From NCBI RefSeq assembly GCF_002878395.1, contig NC_061117.1, positions 223,400,543 to 223,464,542 of the forward strand: 64,000 nt of DNA, written 5' to 3'. Position numbers and translations under genes: made by a program. The DNA is from Capsicum annuum. Lineage: Eukaryota > Streptophyta > Magnoliopsida > Solanales > Solanaceae. This document shows, piece by piece, positions 1 through 10,972 of the stretch (its first letter is position 1; each line of letters starts with the position of its first letter). The notes below the pieces were generated by a model, which worked only from the letters and a program-made list of their open reading frames with translations, did no database searches and was not told the DNA's origin.

Positions 1-206
1 TAAGAGCAATACAAAAATAAGAAACTACCGCTCCCAGTATTCGCGTGCACTAGCGGCTCCTACCAATGAACCCCGACCTAGGACTACTAACCCGCCTACC
101 ATAGCTCCCTAACTACTCATTACCACCCACACACGCACTAACATTCCACCTTTATCCGCGACCTCCACACCTTCTTATCTAGAGTCATGTCCTCAGTTAG
201 AGAGAA
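1..206 (-). mobile_element. LINE 3' end (RTE-like), runs off left edge
   Basis: Read on the minus strand, positions 206 to about 145 encode the end of a LINE reverse-transcriptase ORF (LTEDMTLDKK...VWRSRIKVEC then stop), followed by 3' UTR sequence. The same 3' UTR, including the 'ctccctaact' stretch, recurs at 47160-47390. The (TTG)n tail would lie left of the window. RTE clade is inferred from the memory of such ends in Solanaceae. Confidence 0.7.
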
Positions 207-785
207 ACAATCAAAGCAACGTGAAAAAATGGCAGAGCAGTTAACAAAAGAAGTTGCAACAATAAAAAAGGCATCCTTCATTATCTCCCCTTTTTTAGGT
301 CAAATCTTTAGTTCCCTTACTTCAAACTGTAAGTAGATTTGGCTTCTAGGTTCCTTCTTCGCACTGATATAGGAAAAGAAACTAACAGAATCTGGCACCT
401 TTTAATTTATAATTTAACCAATAGAAGCTGCTGTATCTCCTTTGACCATGTTTGATCAGTCGTTTCTGGATACTTGAGATAATACCAGTCCTTCAGGTCC
501 TCAACCAGCAAAATAAGACCTTTCACTTCAAATTTTTAAAAACTTGTAATGACTAAGCTTGTCACAAAAAATTTCATATTGCTAACCACAATCATCTATG
601 ATATTATGCTTTACTTGAGGCAAGGGACTAAAGAAAAAAACCTAACTTCAGAAGGGGTAAGAATGTGTACACACCACCCTTCCCCGATCCCGCTTGTGGG
701 ATTTCACTGCGTATGTTGCTGATGTAATCAGACACGATACACCAATTTACAGCAGCTTCAGTCAGCAATGTTTCTAAATATATCT
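206..785. other. No gene seen
   Basis: About 580 bp of AT-rich sequence with no convincing ORF or splice pattern on either strand. It may be the upstream part of the LINE copy decayed beyond recognition, or ordinary spacer. Confidence 0.4.
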
Positions 786-1000
786 TCTTTTTTTTCTTTG
801 ATAACCGTGGTGTTCGGGTCAGCTTTAGCGCACCTCGACTAAATCCACGAGATAGCTGCCACCTCCAACCAACATCAGATACCAGGTAACTCTGTCCACC
901 AAGGTTAGGACAGATGGGAAGATCACCTCGTGTTTTTGCTTCTGTTGGAATTTGAACTTGAGACCTCAGGTTCTCAACCAACTTCATTGACCACACCCTT
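786..1000 (-). mobile_element. tRNA-derived SINE (Solanaceae type)
   Basis: On the minus strand this reads as a SINE: a box-B-like segment (gaggtctcaagttcaaattc) near 960, a body with 'cttggtggacagagttacc' and 'gtcgaggtgcgc', and an A-rich tail at the low-coordinate end (about 786-797). The 156-residue ORF spanning it is an accident of the repeat. The exact SolS subfamily is not assigned. Confidence 0.65.
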
Positions 1001-1652
1001 CGGTGCAAAATCTTCATATTAACAACCAAATACTTTCGTCCGTATGTTAAGGAGAGGAATTTGGAAGGAACGTAAATAAAGATATTTTGAAGATACAAGA
1101 AGCTCCTTATAGAAAATTAAGGTAAAGAAGGAGTGGAATTTGTGACGGAGAGTAATTTAAGATATTTTGAAGATACAAGCAGCTCCTCACATAAAATTAA
1201 GATGAATTTTATCCTTCTTCTTAGTTTTTGGTGTAAATCGGAATACATGGATACTCCTCAAGCTATTCAAGACGTCTTAGATTCCTTGTAAAAAGAAGGC
1301 ATGCTGTTTTTGAGGTTCTTTTCTCTGATGTCACTCACACCCATATATACAGGGATGTGACCATCCTCAAGAAAATACTTTTGTTCAGATGTTTAGTTGC
1401 ATGGACTGCTAAATCATGCTAACTCTTGCAACTAGACATTATTATTAGACTTGCAATTTCCAAAAACAGTAGAAGTTTGAAGATTATGAACAACGTTCTT
1501 TGCTAATCACGCTATCAACTGGCACTCCAACTGAAAACATTAGGGAGTGTCGTCCATGAAAGCCAATTTTAGCTCACCTTATCCTTATCATGTTTACGAA
1601 TTCAATTAAATGAAAAAAGATAATAAAAGAGAACACGAAAAGTGCTAGCTTT

Positions 1653-2387
1653 TCATTTCCATACTGATAAGGAAACGGGAAAAAAAGGTGTCATACCTTC
1701 TTGGGCTGTCGGAAAGTTGAATGTTGGGAAATTGTTCCTGTTAAGCAACTGATCAGTTGATCTTTGCATGAAGTCGTCAACCGGTACAGGAAGCTGGAAT
1801 TGAGCTTCAACTCCATGACCAGCAGCCCGCATCTCTGAACAATTGAGGTTGGTCATGGACTTGGGCATAAGTTTAAAAGAAAGAGAACATCGTCCATACA
1901 TGCTACCCTGCTGATTACCAATGTCTGTCCGATGAAGTGCAGGGCTGATATAACCCGCAGTTGCGAGACCAGGATAAACTATTGCTTCTTGAGGGCCAAG
2001 ATCACCATCCACAAGAACCCAATGACCGTGAAGAAAATCTCTCACATGCAAACCAGGCTTATCCGTAAGCCCCGGTCTAAAATCATAATTTTCTTGCCAT
2101 TGTTGAGGATCTGCATGATAACCAGAGGTCTTAGAGTCATCAGAATGAATAACATCGGCAGGAGGATAAGAGGGTTTATGTTGAAAGTAAAGCCGGGCAG
2201 ACTCTATACTAGACCTTAATAAAGCTCCATCACTTGTTGACAACTGTATAATGGCAGCTGAATATTGAGCTAATGACTGTGACAAAGTTGAAACCGATAA
2301 CTTATACGAATCAGAAGGAAGACCTTCTAATGCTATCAAATCACTAAGCTTCACACGACCCAGAGCTGGCAGGACATTACCTGCCAT
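1653..2387 (-). CDS. 2OG-Fe(II) oxygenase-like plant protein, apparently internally deleted
   Basis: The ORF starts MAGNVLPALGRVKLSDL. A good acceptor (TTTTCAG) lies just before the start, suggesting a 5'-leader intron. There is a possible donor (GAAG/GTATGA) at about 1696, or the ORF reads on to a stop at 1653. I recall a conserved single-copy plant family annotated as 2OG-Fe(II) oxygenase-like (isopenicillin-N-synthase-like) with the blocks SDSYKLSVSTLSQSLAQ, SMYGRCSLSFKLMPKSM and EMRAAGHGVEAQFQLPVPVD. Compared with that memory, about 100 residues appear to be missing between YDFRPGLT and DKPGLHVRDF, and a few more near GLATAGY. This suggests a truncated paralogue or partly processed copy rather than the full gene. 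No downstream exon was found at 206-1650. The reading frame is open, so it may still be expressed. The family call is from memory only. Confidence 0.5.
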   Translation of the reverse strand: MAGNVLPALGRVKLSDLIALEGLPSDSYKLSVSTLSQSLAQYSAAIIQLSTSDGALLRSSIESARLYFQHKPSYPPADVIHSDDSKTSGYHADPQQWQENYDFRPGLTDKPGLHVRDFLHGHWVLVDGDLGPQEAIVYPGLATAGYISPALHRTDIGNQQGSMYGRCSLSFKLMPKSMTNLNCSEMRAAGHGVEAQFQLPVPVDDFMQRSTDQLLNRNNFPTFNFPTAQEGMTPFFPVSLSVWK

Positions 2388-2479
2388 GGAATCCTCTGAA
2401 AACACCAATTTTACGCTGTTTATTCCCAAATATATTATATCGAGACCATAACCACTGAATGGAAAACACAAAACCAGTC

Positions 2480-3171
2480 AATTCAGAAGATAAACTGAAT
2501 TAAAAAAAAAAAAAAACTTTATGAATCCTAACGAAATTATTTTTCCAATACTCAATAATTTGAGTTCTGTTTTCTGTATATTTAACAAACAAATAACAGT
2601 ATTAGCAACCAATATAAGCGTACCAACATATCATGATGCACCTCGAAGAACTAAATCACTCCACGAGGTTAACCTTGAGGAAAAATTAAATTAAAAAAAT
2701 TTAAAATACACAAATATAATAAAATTAAATATTAAATAATTTATAAAATAAATAAAAATTAAACGTAAGAGGTGGACGACAATATCAAATTTTGGAAGTA
2801 TTCGAAGGTTGCGACTTTAGAAACTTTCGCTCATACTTTGTAAACGAAAAATTAAAAAATTAAAGTGAACACTTTAAGAAATTAAATATATTGAATATTT
2901 GAGAATTGAGATGTGAGAGACAATGAGATTTGAGAGAGTGAAAAATTGTGTGAAAAATGATTTGAAGGAGTAGGATATTTATAGAAGTTCTTTTGAGATT
3001 AAAAAATAGTTTTTGAAGTAATTTTTATTTTTTTTAAAGAAATGGACCCAAACTAGCTGTTTGGATCCAAAAATGGCTATATAGCTGTTGGGCCAACAGC
3101 TAGTTTGGCCCAAAACCCTAAAAATTTTCTTAAAAAAAAAAAAAAAGAAAGAATTCCTGACCAGGCCGATT
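2480..3171. other. AT-rich spacer upstream of the 2OG-like ORF
   Basis: Contains A- and T-runs and no coding pattern. It is the likely promoter and leader region of the minus-strand ORF at 1653-2387. No confident TATA box could be chosen among many AT-rich stretches. Confidence 0.35.
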
Positions 3172-3300
3172 AACAAGTGGCTATAAAGTTGTTGTCATGT
3201 GATCAAGAGTCACGGGTTCAAGCCTTGAAAATTGTTGTAGAAATGTAAAGGTAAGGCTGCGTATGATATTATCCTTTGTGGTTTATGTCAAAGCTTTTAA
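3172..3300 (+). mobile_element. TS-type SINE fragment
   Basis: Carries a box-B-like 'gggttcaagcc' and the downstream motif 'gtaaggctgcgtatga', which I associate with the tobacco TS SINE. It degrades after about 3300. A second fragment of the same family is at 31432-31508. Confidence 0.6.
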
Positions 3301-5236
3301 ATTATTTATATTTTAACCTCACTTCATTAAATTAGGTAGCTCACCCTTAGGTTAATTCCAAAGATATAAATTTATTTGCTTTCATATATCTAAAGACACT
3401 CATTTCTTATGACGTGTGCTTTAAGTGACGTTCTTCGGATTACCTAATAGATTTATTTGGATATTCTTTGAAGGAATAATTTCATGACATTAAAATTTTG
3501 TTGCTACTTTTGTGAGATGCAAGCATTTTATTGAAAAAAAAAAATAAAAAAAATCCATCCTGTATTTGTTTCCTTGATCTTTACATGTGTGAACAAACGA
3601 AAAATTCAATTAGCTTCTCCCATGGTACCCATTGAAACAATACAAAATTTAGTAATTATTGGAGGTAGGGGGTGGGGTGGGGGTAATAGGGGTGGTGGGA
3701 TGCGACATTTTTATTTAGTGATACAACTAAATTCTAAGAAAAGGAGTTTCAGCATTGGTAGTAGTATGTATATCTGTACCTAAAAAGCAACACTCGTATA
3801 TTTGTTGGGCAGCTAGGGACAACGCTTCAGAGATTGTTGCTGTAATTACCTGTGATTAAAATAAAAGCATAGCAAATTTTTATACTAAAACAGAATATGC
3901 AGATATCTTACATACAGTAATAGCATGAACGCAACAACAAAGAGAGTAAAGCAGAACCCATATCACCATGGAATACATTTTGTAGTGTCATAAACCTATC
4001 AACCCGAATGAGGATGAAATAATAATAATAATAATATCAGTTTGACTGACGTTAGCCTTTTACTAGTATAACAAACACATGCATTTAATTTTAAGAGAAC
4101 AACGCTTCATATCAAGAATTTATTCTTTTTTTAAGTCTTGCATTCGATATATTTAAATAAAAAATATTGATGAGATTCTATTCTCCCCACTACATACATC
4201 TCTTGATTGTATAAGCATGTTATTTAACCATAAGAAAGTAGAGTAGTAAAAATAATATTTGTATTCATTTTATTTAATTTTTAAATTGATTTCAACAATT
4301 AAGGAAGACATTCAAGGAAAAATCTTTTTGGCCACAATGGAATTTTTAAATTTTTTTTGCCCTTTTGGTAAAATATGATAAAAGCTAAAGAAGGCTATGA
4401 AAGTCTTTTCACAATTGTGGCCAAATTTGGGCCAAAATATTGTGGCTATTTAGCACTTTCCGACATTCAAACTAGACATTTAAGAGGAGCGTAGCAAAAA
4501 GAGAAAATTAAAATCCACTTCATTTGTTCATGAGAAGCAACCACATTCAAATAAAGTAAGGAAAATAATAATAACGAAACTAATTGAAGGAATAGGAGTT
4601 TGGCTCTTTTTCTAAGAAATTAGGTATCTGAATTTAAAGTATGAATGGGAAGTATAAGCATCATTGATTGAACGATCGACCTTAAAAATCTGCATCAGCA
4701 TTAATTTATACTCTTTCAATTCAATAGAGTAAAGTAAAATATTGTATAGGAAGTACTTGTTTTAAAAGTTTATAGTAGCAATGAATTTGAATATTACTCC
4801 AATTTAAGCCATGCTATGGTTAGAATTATAGTGGCTAAAATTTGACAAAAAATCACAAACGAACAACACGTACTAAAAGCACTTATTGCAAACATGTGTC
4901 GGTATTCAATTTCACGAAAAATATCATATCATTGTTTTCCATCCCTCCACCTTGGGTCTTCCACCTAATTTAATAAAATCGTTCCAATTTGTATGTTACT
5001 ATTAATTTAACTTTTATCAAAGCTACATTATACTAGAGATGTCCTCTCTATAAAAGGAAAGTCCGATGCACTAAAACTATTGCTATGCGTGATGTTCGAG
5101 ATAGGCAAGGATATATTATTATACATAGTTTTACCTTGCATTTCTGTTAGAAACTATTTTCAAAGCTTGAATTCGTAACCTCCTGAACACATGACAACAA
5201 TCTTACCGTTTGCTCTCTAGGTTTCCTAGAAATGAA
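3301..5236. other. Intergenic, no gene seen
   Basis: AT-rich sequence with a G-rich patch at 3660-3700, an (AAT)n microsatellite at about 4019-4036 and scattered poly-T. The short ORFs here (for example 3574-3783) lack family resemblance and splice context. Confidence 0.4.
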
Positions 5237-5470
5237 TTACATTTCTTTAGATAAAAAGTTTGACCGATTTAAGCCAAAGGGCCACTCTTTAGCTGCATGG
5301 AGGCTTGGTGGATTAATAATGCCTGGCACGCCACGCTTCACGTTATTATTAGTACACTGATTTGACAAGTCCAACAATAATCCTACACTCAACTGCTTAT
5401 TATTCCACTCAGCCTCAAGCAGAATCAAGAGGTTTGGTTCATACCATGTGGCAACCTTCCTTTTCTAAAA

Positions 5471-5616
5471 TTCAAAATTCATATATGCTACTCTATATAA
5501 GCAATGAAGAAAAGTAATGTATTAACAAAGATTGTTAACAAGTGCATCACCTAGTTCAAAATTCATATATGCCACTCTATATAAGCAATGAAGAAATGTA
5601 ATGTATTAACAAGTGC
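5471..5616. repeat. Direct duplication, period 84 bp
   Basis: The segment starting 'ttcaaaattcatatatg' at 5471 recurs at 5555 with two substitutions. The second copy lacks a 12-bp stretch after 'attaac'. It lies in the presumed last intron of the decayed actin-related fragment. Confidence 0.85.
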
Positions 5617-5752
5617 ATTGAGTAATGAACAGTAAGTAATTAGGCATCAACTAGTTCTTCCTTACATGTCTCGAGGCAACGAATAATCCCATCGTCTAGA
5701 CTTATGCCATTACTGTTTAAAAAGGAAAAGAAAAAAGATACATTAATGTGTT

Positions 5753-5812
5753 GTTGGGGGGTGGGTGTGGGGGGGGGGACATTGTGTGTTGGGGGGAGGT
5801 AGGGGTGGGGGA
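5753..5812. repeat. G-rich low-complexity tract
   Basis: About 60 bp of G-runs broken by single T, C or A. It follows directly after the stop that ends the third actin-like block on the minus strand, where a donor would be expected, so expansion of this tract may have destroyed the junction. Confidence 0.7.
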
Positions 5813-6518
5813 AACTTATATCTCTGCCAAATGCGGTTTAAGGAGAATCTCCCCTGTCATGCAGCTCTCTACAGACAGTCTGATCGATTCAGTTGATGAA
5901 TACCGAATCATAGCTGACGATCCCTCATCTTTGATGAGGGCAGAGTCATAATCTTCTGTGACATAACATTTCATCTGAAAATAATTAATAACGTATTAGA
6001 GAAGTTTTAAAAGGAAACTATAGAGTAATTCGAGTTTGGGGCCGCTAACCTTGCATTCATGCAAGATACTGAGTCCGGGTTTTTTTTTTCCCAATGCTTC
6101 CTGTCAGAGAATACAAATAATACAATAAAAACTTTAGATACGAGCGATACTCGGTGCGTTGCAATAGGTTCTTACCCATGACAGTGCATGATTAATGCAT
6201 CTAGGAGTGAATTCGTGCTGCCGTATCAATGAATCGCTTAAAAATTTCATCAATGCTCTGCCGCTTAGTGCAAGAATCTGCATCTTTCTATGCAAAATCT
6301 CACCGCACCGAACTGCGAAAAAAAAAAAAAAAGAATCAAAAAAAATGTGCGAAACAAGAAGTGGAGAGAATTCAAACTACGAAAAATCTCTTACCTGGGA
6401 CGATGTAAGTCCGTTCGTCCCCAATGTGAACTACGACACCAGATGTTTGCTCCGCGGCGAACAGAACTAATGCTTCCTGCAATGTTGAAAGTGAGAAAGA
6501 ATTTGTATATGTCAACGG

Positions 6519-6795
6519 TGCAAGGATGAGAATGTTGCACAGCCAGGACTCTTACAAACACTGGCCATTCCAACTCAAGCTTGGAGTGATATTAGCTTGG
6601 ATTTTATTGAAGGACTACCTAGGTCTCAAGGTAAGGACACTATATTAGTGGTTATTGACAGGTTCACCAAGTATGGGCATTTCATAGCTCTACAACACCC
6701 TTAAACCGCAGTACAGGTGGCAGATGTATTGATCTAGGAAATTTATAAACTGCATGGACTGCCTAAAACTATGGTTTCTGACAGAGATGTGAACC
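6519..6795 (+). mobile_element. Ty3/gypsy integrase remnant
   Basis: Translation from 6519 gives CKDENVAQPGLLQ, then IPTQAWSDISLDFIEGLP and DTILVVIDRFTKYGHFIAL, the zinc-binding to catalytic-core junction of a gypsy-type integrase. Stops follow, and KLHGLPKTMVSDRDV marks the second core block near 6790. The copy is decayed and has no LTRs nearby. It abuts the 5' side of the actin-related fragment. Confidence 0.8.
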
Positions 6796-6899
6796 TAGAG
6801 CATGGATCGGAAGGTGTGAAAGATATTTTAATATATCTAAGGTGACAGACCTTACAGGAAACTAGTTGTTGTAAGTGATAATCCTGATCCAATTGCTTT

Positions 6900-7340
6900 G
6901 CAAACTAGTAGAATTCAATCTTCTCCGTAGAAAAATGAAGTGTGAATATATTCATTTCATATGGGCACTAATGAGAATTCCTATAAACTGATTGGATATC
7001 CAAATGACTTAGAAGTCAAGGAAGAAGCCTGGATATAATAATGTGCAATCAATGGGTGGTTATGGACAGTCAAATCATGGAGGCTAAAGGAATGTTACTT
7101 TTGACATCTTTGGAAATCAGTCTAGTATTGGTGATCATGCATCTACTGTGTCTCAACAAGCACTAGTTCATCAAGTCATTAAGTGAATAAAGCACAAGGT
7201 TTCACAAAAGATGAATATAGACACAGATCATGCAGTTATTAAACAAGGATACCAAGGACTGTAACCAGACCAACGCATCCGGTATTGCTACATGCCTAAT
7301 GGATAATCTATTTACTCATGAATCTATTGTAGATTTTAGT
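6900..7340 (+). mobile_element. Ty1/copia gag remnant
   Basis: A frameshifted stretch resembles copia Gag zinc-knuckle surroundings: SYKLIGYPNDLE near 6970, then KKPGYNN and a Gly/Asn-rich tail. Multiple stops and frame changes show it is dead. It joins the gypsy remnant with no spacer, implying nested or rearranged insertions. Confidence 0.5.
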
Positions 7341-7690
7341 GCTAAGATCTAACACGGGCAGGGAGAGGTCCATGTTCTCTCTCTGAGCGCACGATAGCAA
7401 GGCAGCTAATGTACGCCTATGCTGAGGAATGACCACACGACGGACTACGGCAACATCGCCGATGGCAATTGTCACTCCGGCGAGTGGAATACAACAGCAA
7501 CTAGCGCCATTAACATTTGGTAACTTCTTACCTCACTCAATCCATTCTATCTGTGAGCAAAAAGAATTAGAGGCAGATCTAGACCCAGCTGGGAGGAGAA
7601 TTTCTACAAGGCTGGAGGATTCACAGTTTCCTCCGCGACTCCAATTCTCTGAAGCTGGTTCTTCAACTCATACCACACCAGGTGAAGCTG

Positions 7691-8841
7691 GCAACTTTTT
7701 TATACATTGAAAATTAATTTGATATATATTTTTAAAATTTGATTAATTTTTTATGAATATATTCTTGAAACATTCTTGTTTGATTCATTTTTTTTTGTCA
7801 TTTTTAACATATTAAGATTATTTTTATATTTTTTACCTTTAATATTAATTATTTTTTTCTTTAAATTAATTTCAAATACAACAGTAAACAAATATGTTTT
7901 AAATTTATTGTTATTTACTCTATTAAGGTTTCTCTGGTACTTTTGTTATTTATGCTTGGTAAAGTGATCTGTTATAACTTCTAATTTAATGAAAATCTTT
8001 TACTATTTTTTATATTACTTATTGGGGAGTTTTCTAGATTCGTAAAATCTTTCATACTTTACTTTTATTATATTTTGATTTAATTTATCCTCATTATTAT
8101 AATTCTATCGAGTGTACATATAACGTTTCCCCTATATTGTTTATTTGTTTTCAGAACAACAATTATTATAACTTTTACTTAAATGAAAATCTCCTAGTAT
8201 GTATTCATGTTATATTTTAAATTTTTAGGACTCAAAATCGATCTGATCTAATATTCAATTTCAACTTTCAAACACTCATATTCAATTTTAATTAGTATAA
8301 TTTATTTTGAATCTAAATTGTATCAAAATGATTACATATCTCAATAGATATTTCGTTTTTCTATAAAAATATAGGGAAAAAAAAGTACAAATTGTTCTAT
8401 CTTGTGTTTCTCCAAAAGTGCAAATTTTGTTCTCTAGTAAATTTTCAGTTTTACTATTGTAGGAAAAAGTCACTCAGTGAATATGTGAATTACATACTTA
8501 GAGAATATGAGTTTCTGTTAGATTCATTTTTCATACTTTCTGTTAAATAAACAATCATTAAAATATTTGATGGTGAGGGAAAACGCTCAATATTGAAAAA
8601 CTAATATGAAGAAATTAATCGTTAAAAAAAAAAAGAAATTTTTTTTTTTTTACTATTGTATTTGAAATTAATTTGAAGAAAAAAATAATTCATATTAAAG
8701 GTAAAATATGAAAACAATCTTAATATGTCAAAAATGACAAAAAACGAATCGAACGAGAATATTTTAAGAATATATTCATGAAAAATTAATCAAATTGTAA
8801 AAGCATAGATCAAACTAATTTTCAATGGATCAAAAAGTTGC
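7691..8841. repeat. Long inverted repeat, possible foldback element
   Basis: The left arm, about 7691-7890, is an imperfect reverse complement of the right arm, about 8648-8841. Shared landmarks include outer 'gcaactttttt..a' and inner 'ttaatttcaaatacaa'. The spacer of about 760 bp is AT-rich with no credible ORF. I see no clear target-site duplication. It may be a non-autonomous DNA transposon or foldback element. Confidence 0.65.
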
Positions 8842-8959
8842 GTGGATTCTTTCTAATGGATCAAAAAAAATTAATTTTTTTAAAACAAATTCAAAAAAAA
8901 ATATTTTAAAAAAAATGACGTGACACTCTAATAAACTGCCACGTGGCAAGGTTGTTTTT

Positions 8960-9095
8960 AAAAACTGACTGTTAAAAATTAATGGCATAGATGAGCCGAT
9001 TTTGTAACGACGATGACATAAATGAGCCCAACTTTTAACCGATAGCATAAATGAGTCATTTCTGATAGTTCAGTGGCATATTTGAGCTTTTTCTT
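8960..9095. repeat. Degenerate short repeats, 'ggcataaatgagcc' type
   Basis: Four imperfect versions of a motif like 'gcataaatgagcc' occur at irregular spacing (about 8983, 9017, 9047, 9070). The stretch resembles a dispersed plant repeat arm, but the element borders are unclear. Confidence 0.45.
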
Positions 9096-9329
9096 ATTTT
9101 TTTAATACTATATGAAAGGACTATCTATAAAGGCCACAACAAACTAGTAAGAAAGTTTGATTTAATCAATTAAATTAGTTAATTAATTAAGCATCAATGT
9201 CAAATTAATTAACTTGATTGTATAGAATTTATTTTTAAATCAAGCAAGTTAAAAACTCCTTTTGAATTAGAATTACAATGGATTAGTTTTATGTTGATTG
9301 TCTACTTATTACAACTTTCCTTTTTTCGC

Positions 9330-9440
9330 CGTGAAAGGTTATTGTGAAGTGATAAGCACTCCTCCATTCTTAATCAGATGTCGCAATTTCGTGCACAGGG
9401 TATGAAGTCGTTGGTGGGAGCGGAGCGCTTTACCCCCCAC
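9330..9440 (+). mobile_element. SINE 5' portion
   Basis: 'gtgataagcactcctccatt', a decayed box B and 'ggtgggagcggagcgcttta' line up with the tRNA-related head of the SINEs at 18752 and 61140. The 3' part is missing. Confidence 0.5.
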
Positions 9441-9869
9441 AATGTCATTTTCCAGCAAGAATTTGAATCAGTCAAAAAGTCACATACCAAAATTGAGTTT
9501 AGAGTCATCTCATCCTTCTTGTTAATCTTACCTGCTCTCTAGCACTTATGGATATGAGATCTATAGATGTGGCAATATTAGGAGATAAAATTATGAATGA
9601 AGCTGTCAGGAACAAGGTGGCATCAATAGACGATAAAATGAGTGATCCGGGATAAATGACTATCTTATCTTTTGATGACATCTTTAGAGGCCAACACATA
9701 GAGGCTCAAGACTTTATCATCTCGAGGATACGAAAACATGCATGGAGGACCCATTTTGAGCATGCCATTAAACAAATCCGCGTGTGGAAGATTGTATGGG
9801 GGCTTACATTTGATGCCAATTCGAGACTACAAGTTTTGAAGTGTGACTCCATGGTTTTGGAGCATTGAA

Positions 9870-10290
9870 GAAGCGCCCTTCATTAAGGGTATTTTGGGGA
9901 TTGCACATATTAAAGAAACAACCCATGACCTCCCCTTTCATTAAGGGTATTTTAGTCCACTATACTATATAATAAGTTAGTCTATATATAGTCTCTTATT
10001 AGGTCTTTTCTATTTAGTTGTTTAAGGATGAAAATATGAGACATTGAAAATACTCTCTCTCGAGAGTAGAACCTTAGTATAGTTCTTAGTTAGGACTTGG
10101 ACTAGCCATTGTAGCTTAGGGTTTGGAAAAATCAATATTGTTCTTTGCTTGAAAACGGTGGATCTTGAGGTGAGTTGATTCCCTTGGCGGTCACCGTAAG
10201 AACTTGGTACTTGTTAACGTATTTTGTTGAGGTTTTAGAGTTTAATAAACTCTTTAGTTGCTATATTATGTGTTCTCTTTGTGTCAAGTT
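9870..10290. mobile_element. Possible solo LTR or retroelement leader remnant
   Basis: Contains 'ttcattaagggtatttt' twice (about 9891 and 9936), a TATA-like 'gtctatatatag' near 9979, 'ctctctctcgagag' and a run of promoter/leader-like sequence. This layout suggests LTR U3-R-U5, but no partner LTR or primer-binding site was identified. Low certainty. Confidence 0.3.
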
Positions 10291-10404
10291 ACCTATCTTC
10301 TTTTTCGTTTAAGTTTGTGTTTGTTGTTTCCGTTTGGTGTCTTGTCGTGTGGACTGTTTTGCGAAGATTGTGGACTGTTTTGTGCTCATTTAGATACCGT
10401 TTGG

Positions 10405-10605
10405 TATCAATGAGGGAGACGAGATTGAGATGGTTTAAGCATATGAAGAAAAGGTACATCCCAATCCCAATGCGAAGGTGTGAAAGGCTGGCCATGGATG
10501 GATTTAGGTGAGATAGAAATGAGTAGATAAGACATGATCCAAATGCAGCTTATTCAGTACATGACTTTAAATAAGAAATTTGAGAGGACACGAATTAGGA
10601 TAAAA
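10405..10605 (+). mobile_element. LINE ORF2 C-terminal remnant
   Basis: Translation gives MRETRLRWFKHMKKR, PMRRCERLAMDGFR, and after a frame break QLIQYMTLNKKFERTRIRIK then stop. These match the C-terminal signature of the LINE family seen at 1-206 and 41260-41740. Internal deletions removed the segment between the two blocks. Confidence 0.75.
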
Positions 10606-10755
10606 TGTTAATGATAGTTGAGTGTTGTGTAGCTTATGGACACAAATTAGGGCTACCAAGATATATTCAAAAAATAACATAACGAGAATGGATCCATGAA
10701 ATCGATGCCCCAAAAATAAAAAAAATTACAAACCATAATTGAGTTTAGAGACATC

Positions 10756-10856
10756 AGAAACAACATCTCTACTTCTTCGAAGGTAGTTGTATGGATTGCG
10801 TACATTTTATCCTTCTTAGACCTCACGTGGTGGAAATTCACTGGGTATGTTGTTGT
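10756..10856 (+). mobile_element. (TTG)n-tailed LINE 3'-end insertion with 19-bp TSD
   Basis: A 101-bp insert with LINE 3'-terminal sequence ending 'tgggtatgttgttgt'. It is flanked by perfect direct repeats aattgagtttagagacatc at 10737-10755 and 10857-10875. The long TSD and 5' truncation are typical of target-primed reverse transcription. Confidence 0.8.
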
Positions 10857-10904
10857 AATTGAGTTTAGAGACATCTCATCCCTCTTGCCTTCATAGATAT
10901 AAGT

Positions 10905-10972
10905 AGCATCGTATGAACTTCGTACACTTTATCCTTTTCAGATCTATGAGAGTACATTGAATGTGTTGATGT
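10905..10972 (+). mobile_element. Shorter LINE-tail insertion with 12-bp TSD
   Basis: A degenerate 68-bp copy of the same 3' end ('cttcgtacactttatcc', 'gaatgtgttgatgt') lies between direct repeats atagatataagt at 10893-10904 and 10973-10984. It lies about 20 bp past the TSD of the neighbouring insertion. Confidence 0.6.

Larger units (their letters stand above)
5237..6476 (-). pseudogene. Diverged actin-related protein fragment (ARP8-like), decayed
   Basis: Minus-strand exon-like blocks follow actin-fold order. 6395-6476 encodes ...ALVLFAAEQTSGVVVHIGDE (compare actin RTTGVVLDSGD). 6176-6312, joined in frame, gives GEILHRKMQILALSGRALMKF. 5816-5974 gives MKCYVTEDYDSALIKD (compare actin KLCYVALD) and MTGEILLKPHLAEI (compare ARP ERFQTGEILFQP). 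5666-5712 gives NGISLDDGIIRC. 5237-5450 gives WYEPNLL...GIINPPSLHAA (compare actin IPPPYG). The junctions 6395/6312 and 6176/5974 are good GT-AG pairs with matching phase. Lesions: block 3 runs into a TAA at 5816-5818 with no in-phase donor, the TGGS motif is absent from the last block, and the N-terminal half is missing, with gypsy sequence starting about 40 bp upstream of the first block. ARP8 affinity is from memory of plant ARPs. It could instead be a fast-evolving live gene with exons I could not place. Confidence 0.5.

Noticed and set aside
628..1098. 156-residue minus-strand ORF
   Set aside because: Most of it is the reverse of a SINE and its tail; no family motif.
1932..2219. 95-residue plus-strand ORF
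   Set aside because: Antisense shadow of the 2OG-like ORF at 1653-2387.
7429..7710. 93-residue plus-strand ORF (MTTRRTTATSPMAIV...)
   Set aside because: Lies between retroelement remnants and runs into the inverted-repeat arm; no motif or splice context.
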